This document shows, one piece after another, positions 1-9,151 of a DNA stretch of 64,000 nt. The stretch spans positions 2,449,501 to 2,513,500 of the forward strand of contig NZ_AP026867.1 in the NCBI RefSeq assembly GCF_026000115.1. Reading direction: 5' to 3'. The position numbers were made by a program, and so were the translations under genes. The stretch comes from Aureispira anguillae (GTDB lineage: Bacteria > Bacteroidota > Bacteroidia > Chitinophagales > Saprospiraceae). A model generated the notes under the pieces. The model saw only the letters and a list, made by a program, of their open reading frames with translations, was not told the DNA's origin and made no database searches. Every line of letters begins with the position of its first letter. Positions within the stretch are counted from its first letter, which is position 1.

Positions 1-372
1 ACAGGTGGTCATAAGATTTCTGACCTTCCTAAGAACTTTAGAATTCAACAAATTGGAAAGAACTATTTTTTCTTTAAAGAAGTAGTTGATGAGCTTAACG
101 ATAAGCTAGTAAAAACGGTATATTGTTATGATCTATTTGAACGAAAAGAAGTCTTCTCTCATAAACTAGAGCAGTATACTGTTGGTGTAAATGGTAAGAA
201 AAATTATAGCTATCGCAAACAAATAACATTTGCTGAAAAGACTAGTGATTGTGCTATTATTATCAATGCATGGAACCTAGAAGAAAATGTTATCAAGCCA
301 CTAGGATTAACTGTTTATGTCTATGATGAAGATTCAAATGAATTTGTCAATCCTAATAATCTAATAAATTAG
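1..372 (+). CDS. C-terminal fragment of an unrecognised protein
   Basis: An open frame runs in frame 1 from the first base to a TAG at 370-372 and gives about 123 residues with no start inside the window, so the gene begins upstream. The fragment is rich in Lys, Asn, Tyr and Asp, has no membrane segment, and ends in NPNNLIN. I recognise no motif. It lies 27 bases before the next small gene on the same strand. I call it coding because the frame is continuous and its residue composition resembles a soluble protein. Confidence 0.6.
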   Translation, partial: TGGHKISDLPKNFRIQQIGKNYFFFKEVVDELNDKLVKTVYCYDLFERKEVFSHKLEQYTVGVNGKKNYSYRKQITFAEKTSDCAIIINAWNLEENVIKPLGLTVYVYDEDSNEFVNPNNLIN

Positions 373-399
373 CAACTTTAAAAGCCTAAAAAACTAAGT

Positions 400-639
400 A
401 TGTTGCCTCCTTGGAAAAAATATCCTAAAATTTGGCGTTTTTCAATTGGTTGGAGAATGGGAAAAGGGGAAAGTTATCTCTACCAATGGGAAAGTTGGTT
501 TCTAAAATTACCAAAAGAAGAGCAAAGGAATTATATCTCTCAAAACATAGGAAGTAGTGGTGGTCTATATGAGGAATTCGCCATTCTAACTAAAATTGAA
601 ACAACAAATGAACTCAAAAATCGCAGCCCAAGGATTTAA
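400..639 (+). CDS. Small conserved-looking hypothetical protein (GWRMG motif)
   Basis: A 79-residue soluble protein starts at ATG 400. Its N-terminus (LPPWKKYPKIWRFSIGWRMG followed by GE, then a WF and Y-rich stretch) resembles, from memory, a family of small bacterial proteins with a PPWxxYP...SIGWRMGxGE signature and no assigned function. There is no signal peptide or membrane helix. Its 3' end overlaps the next gene by 32 bases, which suggests translational coupling. The final dozen residues may be less conserved than the aromatic N-terminal half. Confidence 0.55.
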   Translation: MLPPWKKYPKIWRFSIGWRMGKGESYLYQWESWFLKLPKEEQRNYISQNIGSSGGLYEEFAILTKIETTNELKNRSPRI

Positions 640-1048
640 ATTGCTCATCAGCCTAAATTGTATTTTTCTATTTATTGTTCCATTGAATTACTCCCTTGGC
701 CCTCTCAATGATACGAATCGTGAATTTGGATGGCGGCCTGACTATTTTTACAACGATGAAATATCCTTAATTTTTATCGCCCCTTTTTTATTTTTATGGG
801 CTATGTATATAACTAATAAATCAACTAAAACTATACTTGCTATTCTCCTTTGGGCAATATCCGCTTTTTATGCATTCATTAGTTTTATGTCCGTTTCGAT
901 GTTGGCTCAAGATTATCAACCCTATTGGGGAATGCTCTTGCTCTTTTTGTTTTTCCCTTTACTAAGCATCTTCTTTATTCTTGAAAAAAAAGCAGCACAT
1001 ACAAAGAAAATTTATAGCGACAGGATTCTTGATGAAAATAATTTGTAA
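608..1048 (+). CDS. Polytopic membrane protein of unknown function
   Basis: I place the start at ATG 608; a TTG twelve bases upstream at 596 is also in frame. The protein is about 146 residues with roughly four hydrophobic segments: near the N-terminus (ending LFIVPLN), the middle (SLIFIAPFLFLWAMYI and ILAILLWAISAFYAFISFM) and the C-terminal half (MLLLFLFFPLLSIFFIL). A short charged tail follows. It is probably an inner-membrane protein. No family is recognised. It overlaps the preceding gene, so the two may be co-translated. Confidence 0.6.
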   Translation: MNSKIAAQGFKLLISLNCIFLFIVPLNYSLGPLNDTNREFGWRPDYFYNDEISLIFIAPFLFLWAMYITNKSTKTILAILLWAISAFYAFISFMSVSMLAQDYQPYWGMLLLFLFFPLLSIFFILEKKAAHTKKIYSDRILDENNL

Positions 1049-1091
1049 AAACAGAACTGAACATAACAGTTAAAATACAATTCAACCGAAT

Positions 1092-1442
1092 ATGAAAGAA
1101 AAGTTAAAAACCATAGGGGTTAAAATAAGGCTAAAAAAAGGCTCCCTAAAAAAAGTACAGCGTTGGGCAAAAGAGCTTAACCATAGAATTGAAGAGGCAA
1201 TGGAAACGCTTCGTGATGAAGGTGTTTTTCTCGAAGCTGCTTTTTTGGACAGAGGGGAAAACGACGATTATTTAATCTATTTCATGAAGGTTAAAAACCT
1301 TGAAAAAGCTGGCGAAATAGCCCAAAAATCTACCCATGCTATTGATAAATTTCATCAGGCGTTCAAGAAAGAATGCTGGGTAGAAGGCAAAAATCTTGAA
1401 CTCCTGATTGATTTTGACCGTTATCATGAATTTCACGAATAA
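1092..1442 (+). CDS. DUF6176-like small protein
   Basis: The 116-residue protein begins at ATG 1092. It reads like the ferredoxin-fold DUF6176 family: an N-terminal strand (IGVKIRLKKGS), a helix with WAKELNHRIEEAMETLRDEG, a strand VFLEAAFLDR, YLIYFMKV, and the conserved-looking HAIDKFHQAFKKECW segment. Function is unknown; relatives resemble dimeric alpha-beta barrel monooxygenase-type folds. It has no signal peptide. The family call is from memory of the motif pattern. Confidence 0.65.
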   Translation: MKEKLKTIGVKIRLKKGSLKKVQRWAKELNHRIEEAMETLRDEGVFLEAAFLDRGENDDYLIYFMKVKNLEKAGEIAQKSTHAIDKFHQAFKKECWVEGKNLELLIDFDRYHEFHE

Positions 1443-1509
1443 GGTATAGAGCAACGTTAATCTTACTTAAGTAATGAATCTAAATTATTGATAGTTTATT
1501 CGAGCAATC

Positions 1510-1612
1510 TTTTTAATCTTAACTGTGTTGAAAATACTCGCCATAGCTAAGGCTATGACTGTGTTTTTCGCCTTGTTAATATCAAAAATCTTTTACTGCA
1601 AATTCTATAAAT
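1510..1612. repeat. Imperfect long hairpin, dispersed repeat
   Basis: Between the DUF6176-like gene and the convergent lipoprotein gene lies a long imperfect hairpin centred on CGCCATAGC TAAG GCTATG. Its core (CCATAGC...GCTATG followed by TTTTCGCCTTGTTAATAT) resembles the core of the repeat at 44248-44332 (CTCCATAGC...GCTATG, TTTTTGCCTTGTTTATCT). Both sit at 3' ends of minus-strand genes. It may serve as a transcription terminator or be a degenerate mobile hairpin. Confidence 0.5.
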
Positions 1613-1628
1613 AATTTTGCCCCATTAC

Positions 1629-2855
1629 TTATTTTAAATCATAATACTCCAATTTGCGTTCTATCGTTTGGTGGATCTCCCCATTGTTGTCTTTTTCTAC
1701 CTGTTTGATCCAATTCCCTTGCGCATCGTATTCATAATCCCAAGTAAAAATAGAAGCCTCTTCTTCTCCATTGTACAACAGTTCTATTTTAGTAAGGTCA
1801 TTGTGCTGATTGTAAGTATTTTGTACTTTTTCATAGCGTTTTCCGTTTTCATAAATTGCTTCACTGGTGCAATTTCCTGCCTCATCAAAGGTTCGAATAG
1901 TCTTGCGAACTGACTTTTCACCTCCTGTCTCCAAATCATCTAATTCGCTTAGCATCTTTTTGTCCTCCTCGCTTAATTCAGTGCCATATTGTTGGTACAG
2001 ATGCTCTACCTCATCAATGGTTTCTTCCTTCTCCTCCTTAGACAATTCACGACCAAAATAAACCTTCTGAAACTCAGCATAAGGCAATTCTTGAACACGA
2101 TATTCTTCCTCTATTGGATTTCCTTTTTTGTCGTATTTATAAGTTGTTGTTGCCAATTGACCATTTTCCATGTAATACTTTTCTCTCAGCACATTGCCAT
2201 AAGAGTCATTTTCATAGCAATTTTTATACTTTAAATTGCCATCCCATTTTTTTAAAGCGGACGCAGTGATAAAACCGTTTTTATCATACGCATAAGACAT
2301 AGAGTAGATCAATTCACCTGCATGATCTGTTCTTTTCTCAGCCATTAATTCTCCTTTGTCATTGTATTCGAAGGAATTTTTATAGCCATATTTCCCCCTA
2401 CCAACCGTCTCATAAAAAGCAAGTTGCCCTTGGTCATTGTAGGTATTAACGATCGAATCGTAAAAAAAATCTGTTATGTTAACTCCTTTTTCTGTGTCGT
2501 AAAAAGAACTCGTTTCCTCCGTATAGATTCTAAGCGGATTTCCTACACTATCGTATTCATAAACGTGACAATTTACCTCTCCCTCAAATCCCAACAGTCC
2601 ATCTCTAAGTCTGCGCCCTGAACGGTCAAACGTAGTAATAGAAGCCTCTTCGTCTAGTGGCAAGGTTTGAATTGATTTGACCTTTCCTCTTAAAGCCTCT
2701 CTTTCCCAATCGTTCTGAGGGCTTTTTCTTTTTTGCAACGCATCAGAATGTAACTCAGGTTTTGTTGCTATCTTTTTATTATTCTGAGAAGATAAGGTAT
2801 TATCACAAGAAACCAGCAATAAACAAATCAAAAACAGTGGATATAATTTATTCAT
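1629..2855 (-). CDS. YD/RHS-like repeat lipoprotein
   Basis: I start at the ATG at 2855 (MNKLYPLFLICLLLVSCDN), which gives a clean lipoprotein signal with Cys in VSCD; the frame is open 47 codons further upstream, but that part lies inside the neighbouring gene. The mature ~390-residue protein is a series of ~20-residue repeats of the type YDxxGN followed by strand-forming residues, as in YD/RHS repeat proteins, but far shorter than RHS toxins and with no toxin domain. Its start overlaps the stop of the upstream lipoprotein by 8 bases (ATGAATAA). It is likely lipid-anchored in the outer membrane or periplasm. Function is unknown. Confidence 0.75.
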   Translation of the reverse strand: MNKLYPLFLICLLLVSCDNTLSSQNNKKIATKPELHSDALQKRKSPQNDWEREALRGKVKSIQTLPLDEEASITTFDRSGRRLRDGLLGFEGEVNCHVYEYDSVGNPLRIYTEETSSFYDTEKGVNITDFFYDSIVNTYNDQGQLAFYETVGRGKYGYKNSFEYNDKGELMAEKRTDHAGELIYSMSYAYDKNGFITASALKKWDGNLKYKNCYENDSYGNVLREKYYMENGQLATTTYKYDKKGNPIEEEYRVQELPYAEFQKVYFGRELSKEEKEETIDEVEHLYQQYGTELSEEDKKMLSELDDLETGGEKSVRKTIRTFDEAGNCTSEAIYENGKRYEKVQNTYNQHNDLTKIELLYNGEEEASIFTWDYEYDAQGNWIKQVEKDNNGEIHQTIERKLEYYDLK

Positions 2856-3747
2856 TATAGCTAATTTTTTGCTCTGTAAATTCATTGGCAACGTCATTAT
2901 AATCATAGCGAATTCTAACCGTCCAGTTTCCTTTGTTGTCGTATTCATACTTATAGCTATAAGAATCGGAGGCATTAATAACCCCTTTGCCATCAAAAGC
3001 CAAATCCTTTATTTTATTGCCCATTTTATCGTATTCAAATTTCCGTTTGTAACTCGGAGCATTATCCCCAGTAAAAATAGCCTGTTGAATCTCCTGTCCT
3101 GCCTCGTTATAAGTATACAATTGTTTTAATTGCAAATCATTTTTTTCATTGTAGATTTTTGTTTCTCGTCTGCGTCCATTTTTATCATATAAATGTTCAC
3201 TTTTGCTTTGCCCCTTACTTTCCATAAAAACATCCTTTACCTCAATCTCATTTCCTCTATTATCATAGGTATAACTCGTATTTTTGACTTCCTTATCGTT
3301 TACATATTCCTTGCAAATACTAGGTTGATTGGTATTGGTATACGTATAAACCAACTTTCTATTGACGGTAGCATCTGAATAGTTGCTTTCTGCTAAATTA
3401 TGACTGGCATTATAATGGTGTTTCCAAGTATGCAGCAAATCCTTGTTGTTATCATAGCTGGTTAATGACAGCTTATTGCCATGCTCATCATATACTATTT
3501 CAACAGCACCTTCTAGCTCGCCGTTAGTCACATAGCCATCTTTTATCTTAGCGGTATAGACTAAAACTTCTCTAGATTTTATCTTTCCCTTTAGATTTTT
3601 CTTTGTTAAATCGTTTGAAACGGTTGAAGTAACTGGACGACTTACTGTGGTGGTATCTTGGGGCTTCAAATCAGTTGTTTTTTCTTCTTGCTCTGATGTA
3701 CAAGCGACAAGTGCCCATAAAAAAATAATACTTAGGAAATACCTCAT
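2848..3747 (-). CDS. YD/RHS-like repeat lipoprotein, upstream paralogue
   Basis: A 299-residue protein opens with a lipoprotein signal (MRYFLSIIFLWALVACTSEQ, Cys16). After a Thr-rich linker it has repeats such as YDEHGN, YDNRGN, YDKNGR and YDKMGN, ending with YEYDNKGNW. A very similar ending (YEYDAQGNW) closes the downstream gene, so the two are tandem paralogues in one operon. It is probably exported and lipid-anchored. No enzymatic motif is visible. Small YD-repeat lipoproteins occur in several Bacteroidota; their role is not known to me. Confidence 0.75.
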   Translation of the reverse strand: MRYFLSIIFLWALVACTSEQEEKTTDLKPQDTTTVSRPVTSTVSNDLTKKNLKGKIKSREVLVYTAKIKDGYVTNGELEGAVEIVYDEHGNKLSLTSYDNNKDLLHTWKHHYNASHNLAESNYSDATVNRKLVYTYTNTNQPSICKEYVNDKEVKNTSYTYDNRGNEIEVKDVFMESKGQSKSEHLYDKNGRRRETKIYNEKNDLQLKQLYTYNEAGQEIQQAIFTGDNAPSYKRKFEYDKMGNKIKDLAFDGKGVINASDSYSYKYEYDNKGNWTVRIRYDYNDVANEFTEQKISYNE

Positions 3748-4089
3748 ATCTTTTGCTTTCGTTTAGGTTATTTTACAATATGATTAAAATAATTTTAGCC
3801 CCTAAATATACAAAACCCATCAAAAATTCCCAATCCTTCTCATCAGTAGATAGCTTTGGGACCGTTCTTGTATTAAATTGCCGAGTAAGTAGCCAAGCAT
3901 TCTACTTAAAATCCTTTATATTTTTTCTTCTTTACCGATAAATTTCAATTCCATTCGGGTTGTCCCAACGACAACAAAATATTAGGAGCTGTTAATTATA
4001 GACTAAAGCACATTGACATGCCTATTTATGCACATTTTTTGCTTAAATTTGTCCGTAGACAATCTGTTTTTAACCAGTTCAAAACATCC
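3748..4089. other. Divergent intergenic region
   Basis: About 340 bases separate the minus-strand lipoprotein pair from the plus-strand OstA-like gene, so it should hold divergent promoters. I see no convincing TAnnTTTG element. The short open frame at 3753-3941 has no signal or motif, and I treat it as chance. Confidence 0.4.
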
Positions 4090-6189
4090 ATGCCAATAAA
4101 GTACTTTGTATCAATACTATTTACCCTGTTGTTGCTCCATCCTACTTGGGGACAACTATCAGATACTCCGCCTTCTCCAAGCCATATAGAAAATGATAGT
4201 TCTAAAATAGACATTATCAATATTGATAAATACAAAGAGCGCAATACCCCACAAGGTATTTTTCGAGAACTCACAGGCAATGTACATCTCAAACAACAAG
4301 AAATGCATATGTGGTGTGATTCTGGTTTTATTCTTCCCAACAAACAAGTAGAGGCCTTTGATAATGTCCAAATGCTGCAAGACGACAGCATTCGCATTTT
4401 TTCAGACTCGCTCTATTACGATGGTATTTTGCGTTTTTCGAGGTTAAGAGAAAATGTTGTTCTCAAAGACACGAGTATGACGTTGTTTACAGATAAATTA
4501 GATTACGATTTAAATACTCGCATTGCCACCTTCCCAGAAGGCTCTTTGATAGAGAGCGACACCACGACTATGATTAGCAAAAAGGGAACCTATAATGCCA
4601 ATACCAACATAGCTCATTTTTCAGATTCTGTTCGAGTCACCAATCCTAACTATAAATTAGTAGCGGATTCTTTAGCCTTTAATACGCAAACCGAAATGGC
4701 TTTTTTCTTAGGACCAACAATGGTTTATAATGAAGAGAAAATTGTTTATTGTGAGGACGGTTTTTACGATAGTAAACGCAATTATGCAGAATTGTATAAA
4801 AACGCTCACTTTGAAAATCGAGAAGACGGAAAATCAGAAGTTGCTCAGGGAGATACCATTATTTATGATGGAGAGCAAGATGTCTATTATTTGATTGGGC
4901 ACGCTCATTTTAGAAACGATCAACAAGAAGTTTTTGCCGATACAATTTTAATGGATGGAAAAACAGAACAATATTCTTTCCAAGGCAATCCTATTTTTAA
5001 AAGCCGTGATAGCACCAACAACCAATCCATCAATGCAACGCATTCGGATTATGATGGCGTTACCAAAACCATGATTTTCAGGGGCGATGTGGTTGTCGCC
5101 CAAGATCAACAAATTATGACAACGGATAGCTTGGACTACAGCACCGAAACCAAAAGTGGTGTGGCAAGGGGAAATGTAGTGTGGCGAGATACCTCAGCCA
5201 ATATGCAAATTAGTTGCGGTGAGGCCTTCTATAATGACAGTACAAAATACTTACTGGCGCACAAAAATCCTCTTTTAACAACGCTAATTGATAAAGATAC
5301 GATGTGGTTGCGCTCGGACACTCTAATTGCAATCCCTGATTCTTCCGATCAAGACCAACGCAACCTATACGCATTCCACCAAGTACAAATATTCAAATCC
5401 AATATTCAAGTACTTTGCGATTCTCTATTTTACAACAGCATAGATTCTATCTTTAATTTTTATATCAATCCTATTCTTTGGGTTGATGGCAGTCAATTTA
5501 CGGCCGATACCATACAGGTGCAAATGAAAAAATCCAAGCTGCACCGAGTTTCTTTATTTAATAATTCTTTTATTGTGAACACCAATGAGGCAACTTATTT
5601 CAATCAGATAAAAGGCAAAGATGCCATTACTCAATTTAATGGAGCAGGAGACATTCAATCCATGTCCGTTTATGAAAATGGAGAAACCGTCTATTATGCC
5701 CTTGATGAAGCGGATCGCTATATGCTTGTTAACGATATTGATTGTCAGGACATGCGGTTATATTTCGCCGATAATCAAATCAAGCGCATCAACTATTTAG
5801 GGAAGCCATCTGCTGTTGTTTACCCCATGCATCAAGTGGATCACAAAACACTGCAATTAAATGGTTTTCAATGGCTAGACAGCTTGCAAATTAAAACAAA
5901 ATACGAATTTTTGGGCATTCCTGCCCCCATTGTTTTAATAGACAGCAATTCTATTTCTCCTATAGACAGCCTATCCATTAGCGAACAAATTGATAGCATT
6001 GTAACGCCCTTGGATAGTAGTCAAACGCTTAACAAAAGCAACAAATTAAAGTCTAAAAAAATTATAAAATCCAATACAAACCCTCCGATTAAATCTTCTA
6101 CTCCCAATCCAAAGAAAGACAATTCGGCAATCCGAAAAAGTAAAAAACGCTCTAAACTTAAAAAGAAAAAACAGCAGGCTGAGCGTTAA
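4090..6189 (+). CDS. OstA/LptA-like LPS-transport family protein
   Basis: I choose ATG 4090 because it gives a signal peptide (MPIKYFVSILFTLLLLHPTWG); the frame is open 24 codons upstream. The ~700-residue protein consists of many beta-jellyroll OstA repeats, seen as recurring D-S-L-Y-Y/D-T-I-x-D-G patterns (for example FRELTGNVHLKQ, ADSLAFNTQ, GDTIIYDGEQDVYYL, FADTILMDG). This family bridges the periplasm in lipopolysaccharide transport. The last ~60 residues are a Ser/Lys-rich basic tail (KSKKRSKLKKKKQQ), unusual beside the acidic core. The histidine kinase gene starts 22 bases downstream, so read-through is likely. Confidence 0.8.
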   Translation: MPIKYFVSILFTLLLLHPTWGQLSDTPPSPSHIENDSSKIDIINIDKYKERNTPQGIFRELTGNVHLKQQEMHMWCDSGFILPNKQVEAFDNVQMLQDDSIRIFSDSLYYDGILRFSRLRENVVLKDTSMTLFTDKLDYDLNTRIATFPEGSLIESDTTTMISKKGTYNANTNIAHFSDSVRVTNPNYKLVADSLAFNTQTEMAFFLGPTMVYNEEKIVYCEDGFYDSKRNYAELYKNAHFENREDGKSEVAQGDTIIYDGEQDVYYLIGHAHFRNDQQEVFADTILMDGKTEQYSFQGNPIFKSRDSTNNQSINATHSDYDGVTKTMIFRGDVVVAQDQQIMTTDSLDYSTETKSGVARGNVVWRDTSANMQISCGEAFYNDSTKYLLAHKNPLLTTLIDKDTMWLRSDTLIAIPDSSDQDQRNLYAFHQVQIFKSNIQVLCDSLFYNSIDSIFNFYINPILWVDGSQFTADTIQVQMKKSKLHRVSLFNNSFIVNTNEATYFNQIKGKDAITQFNGAGDIQSMSVYENGETVYYALDEADRYMLVNDIDCQDMRLYFADNQIKRINYLGKPSAVVYPMHQVDHKTLQLNGFQWLDSLQIKTKYEFLGIPAPIVLIDSNSISPIDSLSISEQIDSIVTPLDSSQTLNKSNKLKSKKIIKSNTNPPIKSSTPNPKKDNSAIRKSKKRSKLKKKKQQAER

Positions 6190-6211
6190 TTATTAAAAAT
6201 TATTAGAAACG

Positions 6212-7465
6212 ATGAAAGATAAAATTTCACTTTTTATCAAAAGTATACAAGATGGTGTTATTGTTATTAATAAAAGAGGTATTATCATAGATTCTAACCC
6301 TGCAGTAACTACTATTTTAGGGTATACCTTACAAGAGTTAGTAGGCAACAATGTATCGATGCTCATGGGCAATCCTCACAAAAGTAAACATGATCAATAC
6401 ATCAAAAATCATCAGACAACTGGCGAAAATAAGATTATAGGCATTGGTCGGGAGGTTGTTGCTTTACACAAAGAGGGCAATAAAGTTCCCGTTCGTCTAA
6501 ATGTCAGTGAGTTGGAATCGGAAGGAGAACAACTTTACGTTGGGATGATTCACGATTTGACCAACCAACGCTCCCTAAAAAGTCATGTTTCTAAAATTAA
6601 TACAAGTTTGGAGGAGGAAATTCACGCTCGTAACGAGGCTTTGGAAAAAGCAATGGCGAAACTCACTCAAAATAAATTGACCTTAGAACACGAGATTTTA
6701 GAACGTAAAATCATACAAGAAAAACTCCTTGCTGCACAAGAAACCATACAAGATGCCTTAAATCGAGAACGAGAGTTGAGTGAATTGAAGACACGTTTTA
6801 TTTCTACGGCCTCTCATGAATTTCGTACCCCTTTGAGCAGTATTTTATCTTCTGCATCTCTTATAGAGCGTTACACGACTACCGAAACCAATGACAAACG
6901 CTTAAAACACGTCAATAGAATCAAGTCCTCTATCCAAAATCTAACACAAATACTAAGTGACTTTTTATCGCTTACCAAACTAGAAGAAGGAAAAACGGAG
7001 CAACAAAAGCATATCTTTGATTTAAGTACACTTATTCATAGTATTATTGAAGAAGTTAGCGTTTTTGCTAAAAAAGGACAAAGCTTTGATTATAAGCACA
7101 CTGGAGAAATTAGCGTTATTTACTCCAATACCCAAAACATAAAAAATATATTGATCAACTTACTTTCTAATGCTATAAAATACTCTGCTTCCGATAGTAA
7201 AATTTATATTAGCAGTATAATTGATGATAAAACAATAAAAGTTGCCGTAAAAGATGAAGGAATTGGGATTCCTTTAGAGCAGCAAAAACATTTGTTTTCA
7301 CGATTTTTTAGAGCCGATAATGCTACTGCTATTCAAGGCACTGGATTGGGGCTTTATATTGTACGCAAATATTTAGAAAATTTAGATGGTGACATTAATT
7401 TTGTTAGTGAACTAAACAAAGGAACAACCTTTACCATTAGCATTCCTAAAGAAGACTTTCAATGA
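6212..7465 (+). CDS. PAS sensor histidine kinase with FixL-like PAS
   Basis: The 417-residue protein has no membrane segment. Residues ~5-120 form a PAS domain, ~120-190 a coiled coil, ~195-265 HisKA (STASHEFRTPLSS, phospho-acceptor His202) and ~300-415 HATPase (N box NILINLLSNAIKYS, DEGIGIP, GTGLGLYIV). The PAS core (NVSMLM, then HDQYI and IIGIGR) closely matches rhizobial FixL. His60 lines up with the proximal haem ligand His200 of Bradyrhizobium FixL, and Arg80 with the O2-switch Arg220, with the same 20-residue spacing. Haem binding is an inference. The stop overlaps the response regulator start by 4 bases (ATGA), so this is the cognate pair. Confidence 0.88.
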   Translation: MKDKISLFIKSIQDGVIVINKRGIIIDSNPAVTTILGYTLQELVGNNVSMLMGNPHKSKHDQYIKNHQTTGENKIIGIGREVVALHKEGNKVPVRLNVSELESEGEQLYVGMIHDLTNQRSLKSHVSKINTSLEEEIHARNEALEKAMAKLTQNKLTLEHEILERKIIQEKLLAAQETIQDALNRERELSELKTRFISTASHEFRTPLSSILSSASLIERYTTTETNDKRLKHVNRIKSSIQNLTQILSDFLSLTKLEEGKTEQQKHIFDLSTLIHSIIEEVSVFAKKGQSFDYKHTGEISVIYSNTQNIKNILINLLSNAIKYSASDSKIYISSIIDDKTIKVAVKDEGIGIPLEQQKHLFSRFFRADNATAIQGTGLGLYIVRKYLENLDGDINFVSELNKGTTFTISIPKEDFQ

Positions 7466-8508
7466 AAAAAATCCTAGTAATAGAAGATAATTTAGAAGTT
7501 CGAGAAAATACTTGTGAGATACTAGAGCTTTCAGGCTATAAAGTTTTTAGTGCAGAAAATGGCAAAGTAGGCATTCAAGCAGCATTAGATCATATGCCTG
7601 ATTTGATTATTTGTGATGTTATGATGCCTGTTTTAGATGGCTTTGGAACACTCAAAATTTTGCATAAAAACCCAAAGACAACCCATATTCCATTTATTTT
7701 CTTGACGGCAAAAGCAGAAAAAGACGATTTTAGAAGGGGCATGAATTTGGGAGCAGACGATTATATTACCAAGCCTTTTACTGATATAGAGTTATTGGAG
7801 GCGATAGAAATTCGCCTTGAAAAATATCAACATGCCGCTCCTTCTTTTACGCAAAATGTATTTTTTAATGTAGAGGAGCATTTTCAAACTATTCTAGTCG
7901 ATTTTTTAAAAGATAAAGAGCAGCGTTTCTACAATTCTAAAGATATTATATTTAAAGAAAATAGCCACCCTCGTTCGGTTTTTTGGATCAAAAAGGGCAA
8001 AGCCCAAACCTTTAAGAGCAATGAGTACGGCAAAGAACTTACCTTGTCTCTTTACGGAGATCATGACTTTATTGGAATTAGTGACGCATTCAGAAACAGC
8101 CCTTATCAAGAAACGGCCATTGCTATTGATGAAACGGAAGTTGTTTTGATTCCTAAAGATGAGTTTATGGACTGGATGCGTACGGACAATAGCATTGCTC
8201 AACACTTTATCCATTTACTGGCCATTAAAGCAGGAGAAAAAGATAATCATTTGTTGGAGTTAGCTTACAGTTCTGTTCGAAAACGTGTTGCAGAATCTTT
8301 GCTTCGCTTATTTAGGCATTACAAAGAAGACGACCATAGCTTATTTAAAATCAACATTCGCCGAGAAGAACTTGCTCATATTGTTGGAACAACCAAAGAA
8401 ACGGTTACTCGAACCTTATCTGAATTTAAGGATGAGGGCTTGATTGATGTCAAAGGAAGTAACATTACTTTGTTGGACATTGAAGGGCTTGAGGCAACAC
8501 CTGTTTAA
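7462..8508 (+). CDS. Response regulator: receiver plus Crp/Fnr-type output
   Basis: Residues 1-120 are a CheY-like receiver with the acidic pair near residue 8-9 (IEDN), phospho-acceptor Asp52 (CDVMMPVLDG), Thr82 and Lys104 (KPF). Residues ~150-260 look like a cyclic-nucleotide-binding-type beta roll, and ~275-345 a Crp winged helix (REELAHIVGTTKETVTRTLSEFKDEGLI). CheY-Crp fusions are common in Bacteroidota. Through the 4-base overlap with the kinase it is the likely phosphorylation target and DNA-binding output. If the partner senses O2 through haem, this would be a FixLJ/FixK-like relay merged into one regulator; that is inference. Confidence 0.88.
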   Translation: MKKILVIEDNLEVRENTCEILELSGYKVFSAENGKVGIQAALDHMPDLIICDVMMPVLDGFGTLKILHKNPKTTHIPFIFLTAKAEKDDFRRGMNLGADDYITKPFTDIELLEAIEIRLEKYQHAAPSFTQNVFFNVEEHFQTILVDFLKDKEQRFYNSKDIIFKENSHPRSVFWIKKGKAQTFKSNEYGKELTLSLYGDHDFIGISDAFRNSPYQETAIAIDETEVVLIPKDEFMDWMRTDNSIAQHFIHLLAIKAGEKDNHLLELAYSSVRKRVAESLLRLFRHYKEDDHSLFKINIRREELAHIVGTTKETVTRTLSEFKDEGLIDVKGSNITLLDIEGLEATPV

Positions 8509-8553
8509 TGCGCTACTCAATTATTTTCTAATTATTCTAATCGTCTAACGAAC

Positions 8554-9087
8554 ATGATAACTTGCAATAACAAACAATTTGAACTCTTTTTGACTAGTGA
8601 AGCCATCCAAAACCGTCTAAAAGAGCTTTGTCAGCAAATTAACCAAGAGTACGCCGATAAAAAGCCCATTTTTTTGGGCATTCTAAATGGAGTATTTAGA
8701 GTGGTTGGAGATGCGTTTAATTATATTGATATTGAATGTGAGGTTAGTTTTGTTAAGCTCAAGTCTTATGAAGGTACTCAAAGCAGTGGAAACTTAACAA
8801 CTATGATTGGTTTAGATACTGATTTAGAAGGTAGGCACATTGTCTTGCTAGAAGACATTGTTGACACTGGAAGAACCTTGCATAAGTTTCTCCCTGAATT
8901 AGAAAAAAAGAACCCTGCATCGGTTGCTATTCTTACATTATTGAACAAACCTGATGCGATGGAACATGATATTCCTATGAAATATATTGGGTTTAAAGTT
9001 CCCAACAATTTTCTAATTGGTTATGGCTTAGATTATGATGGTTGGGGACGCCAACACAATGATATTTATACCATTGTTGAAGATTAA
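8554..9087 (+). CDS. hpt: Hypoxanthine phosphoribosyltransferase
   Basis: A 177-residue purine-salvage enzyme that converts hypoxanthine (and usually guanine) plus PRPP to the nucleotide. The PRPP-binding loop is VLLEDIVDTGRTL at residues 97-109, the flexible loop region is LKSYEGTQSSG, and the C-terminus LIGYGLDYDG is typical. Length matches the family. It follows the CheY-Crp gene by 45 bases and ends at a strong palindrome shared with the convergent peptidase gene. Confidence 0.92.
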   Translation: MITCNNKQFELFLTSEAIQNRLKELCQQINQEYADKKPIFLGILNGVFRVVGDAFNYIDIECEVSFVKLKSYEGTQSSGNLTTMIGLDTDLEGRHIVLLEDIVDTGRTLHKFLPELEKKNPASVAILTLLNKPDAMEHDIPMKYIGFKVPNNFLIGYGLDYDGWGRQHNDIYTIVED

Positions 9088-9151
9088 TTGCTCCATCGGC
9101 TGCCTTATCAAAAAAATTGACCACAAGATTATTTTAGAATATTCTATAAAG

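Noticed and set aside
3753-3941. Plus-strand 62-codon frame upstream of the OstA-like gene
   Set aside because: No signal peptide, family or good start; lies in a promoter region.
4026-4397. Minus-strand 123-codon frame
   Set aside because: Lies within the OstA-like gene and has no start context or motif.
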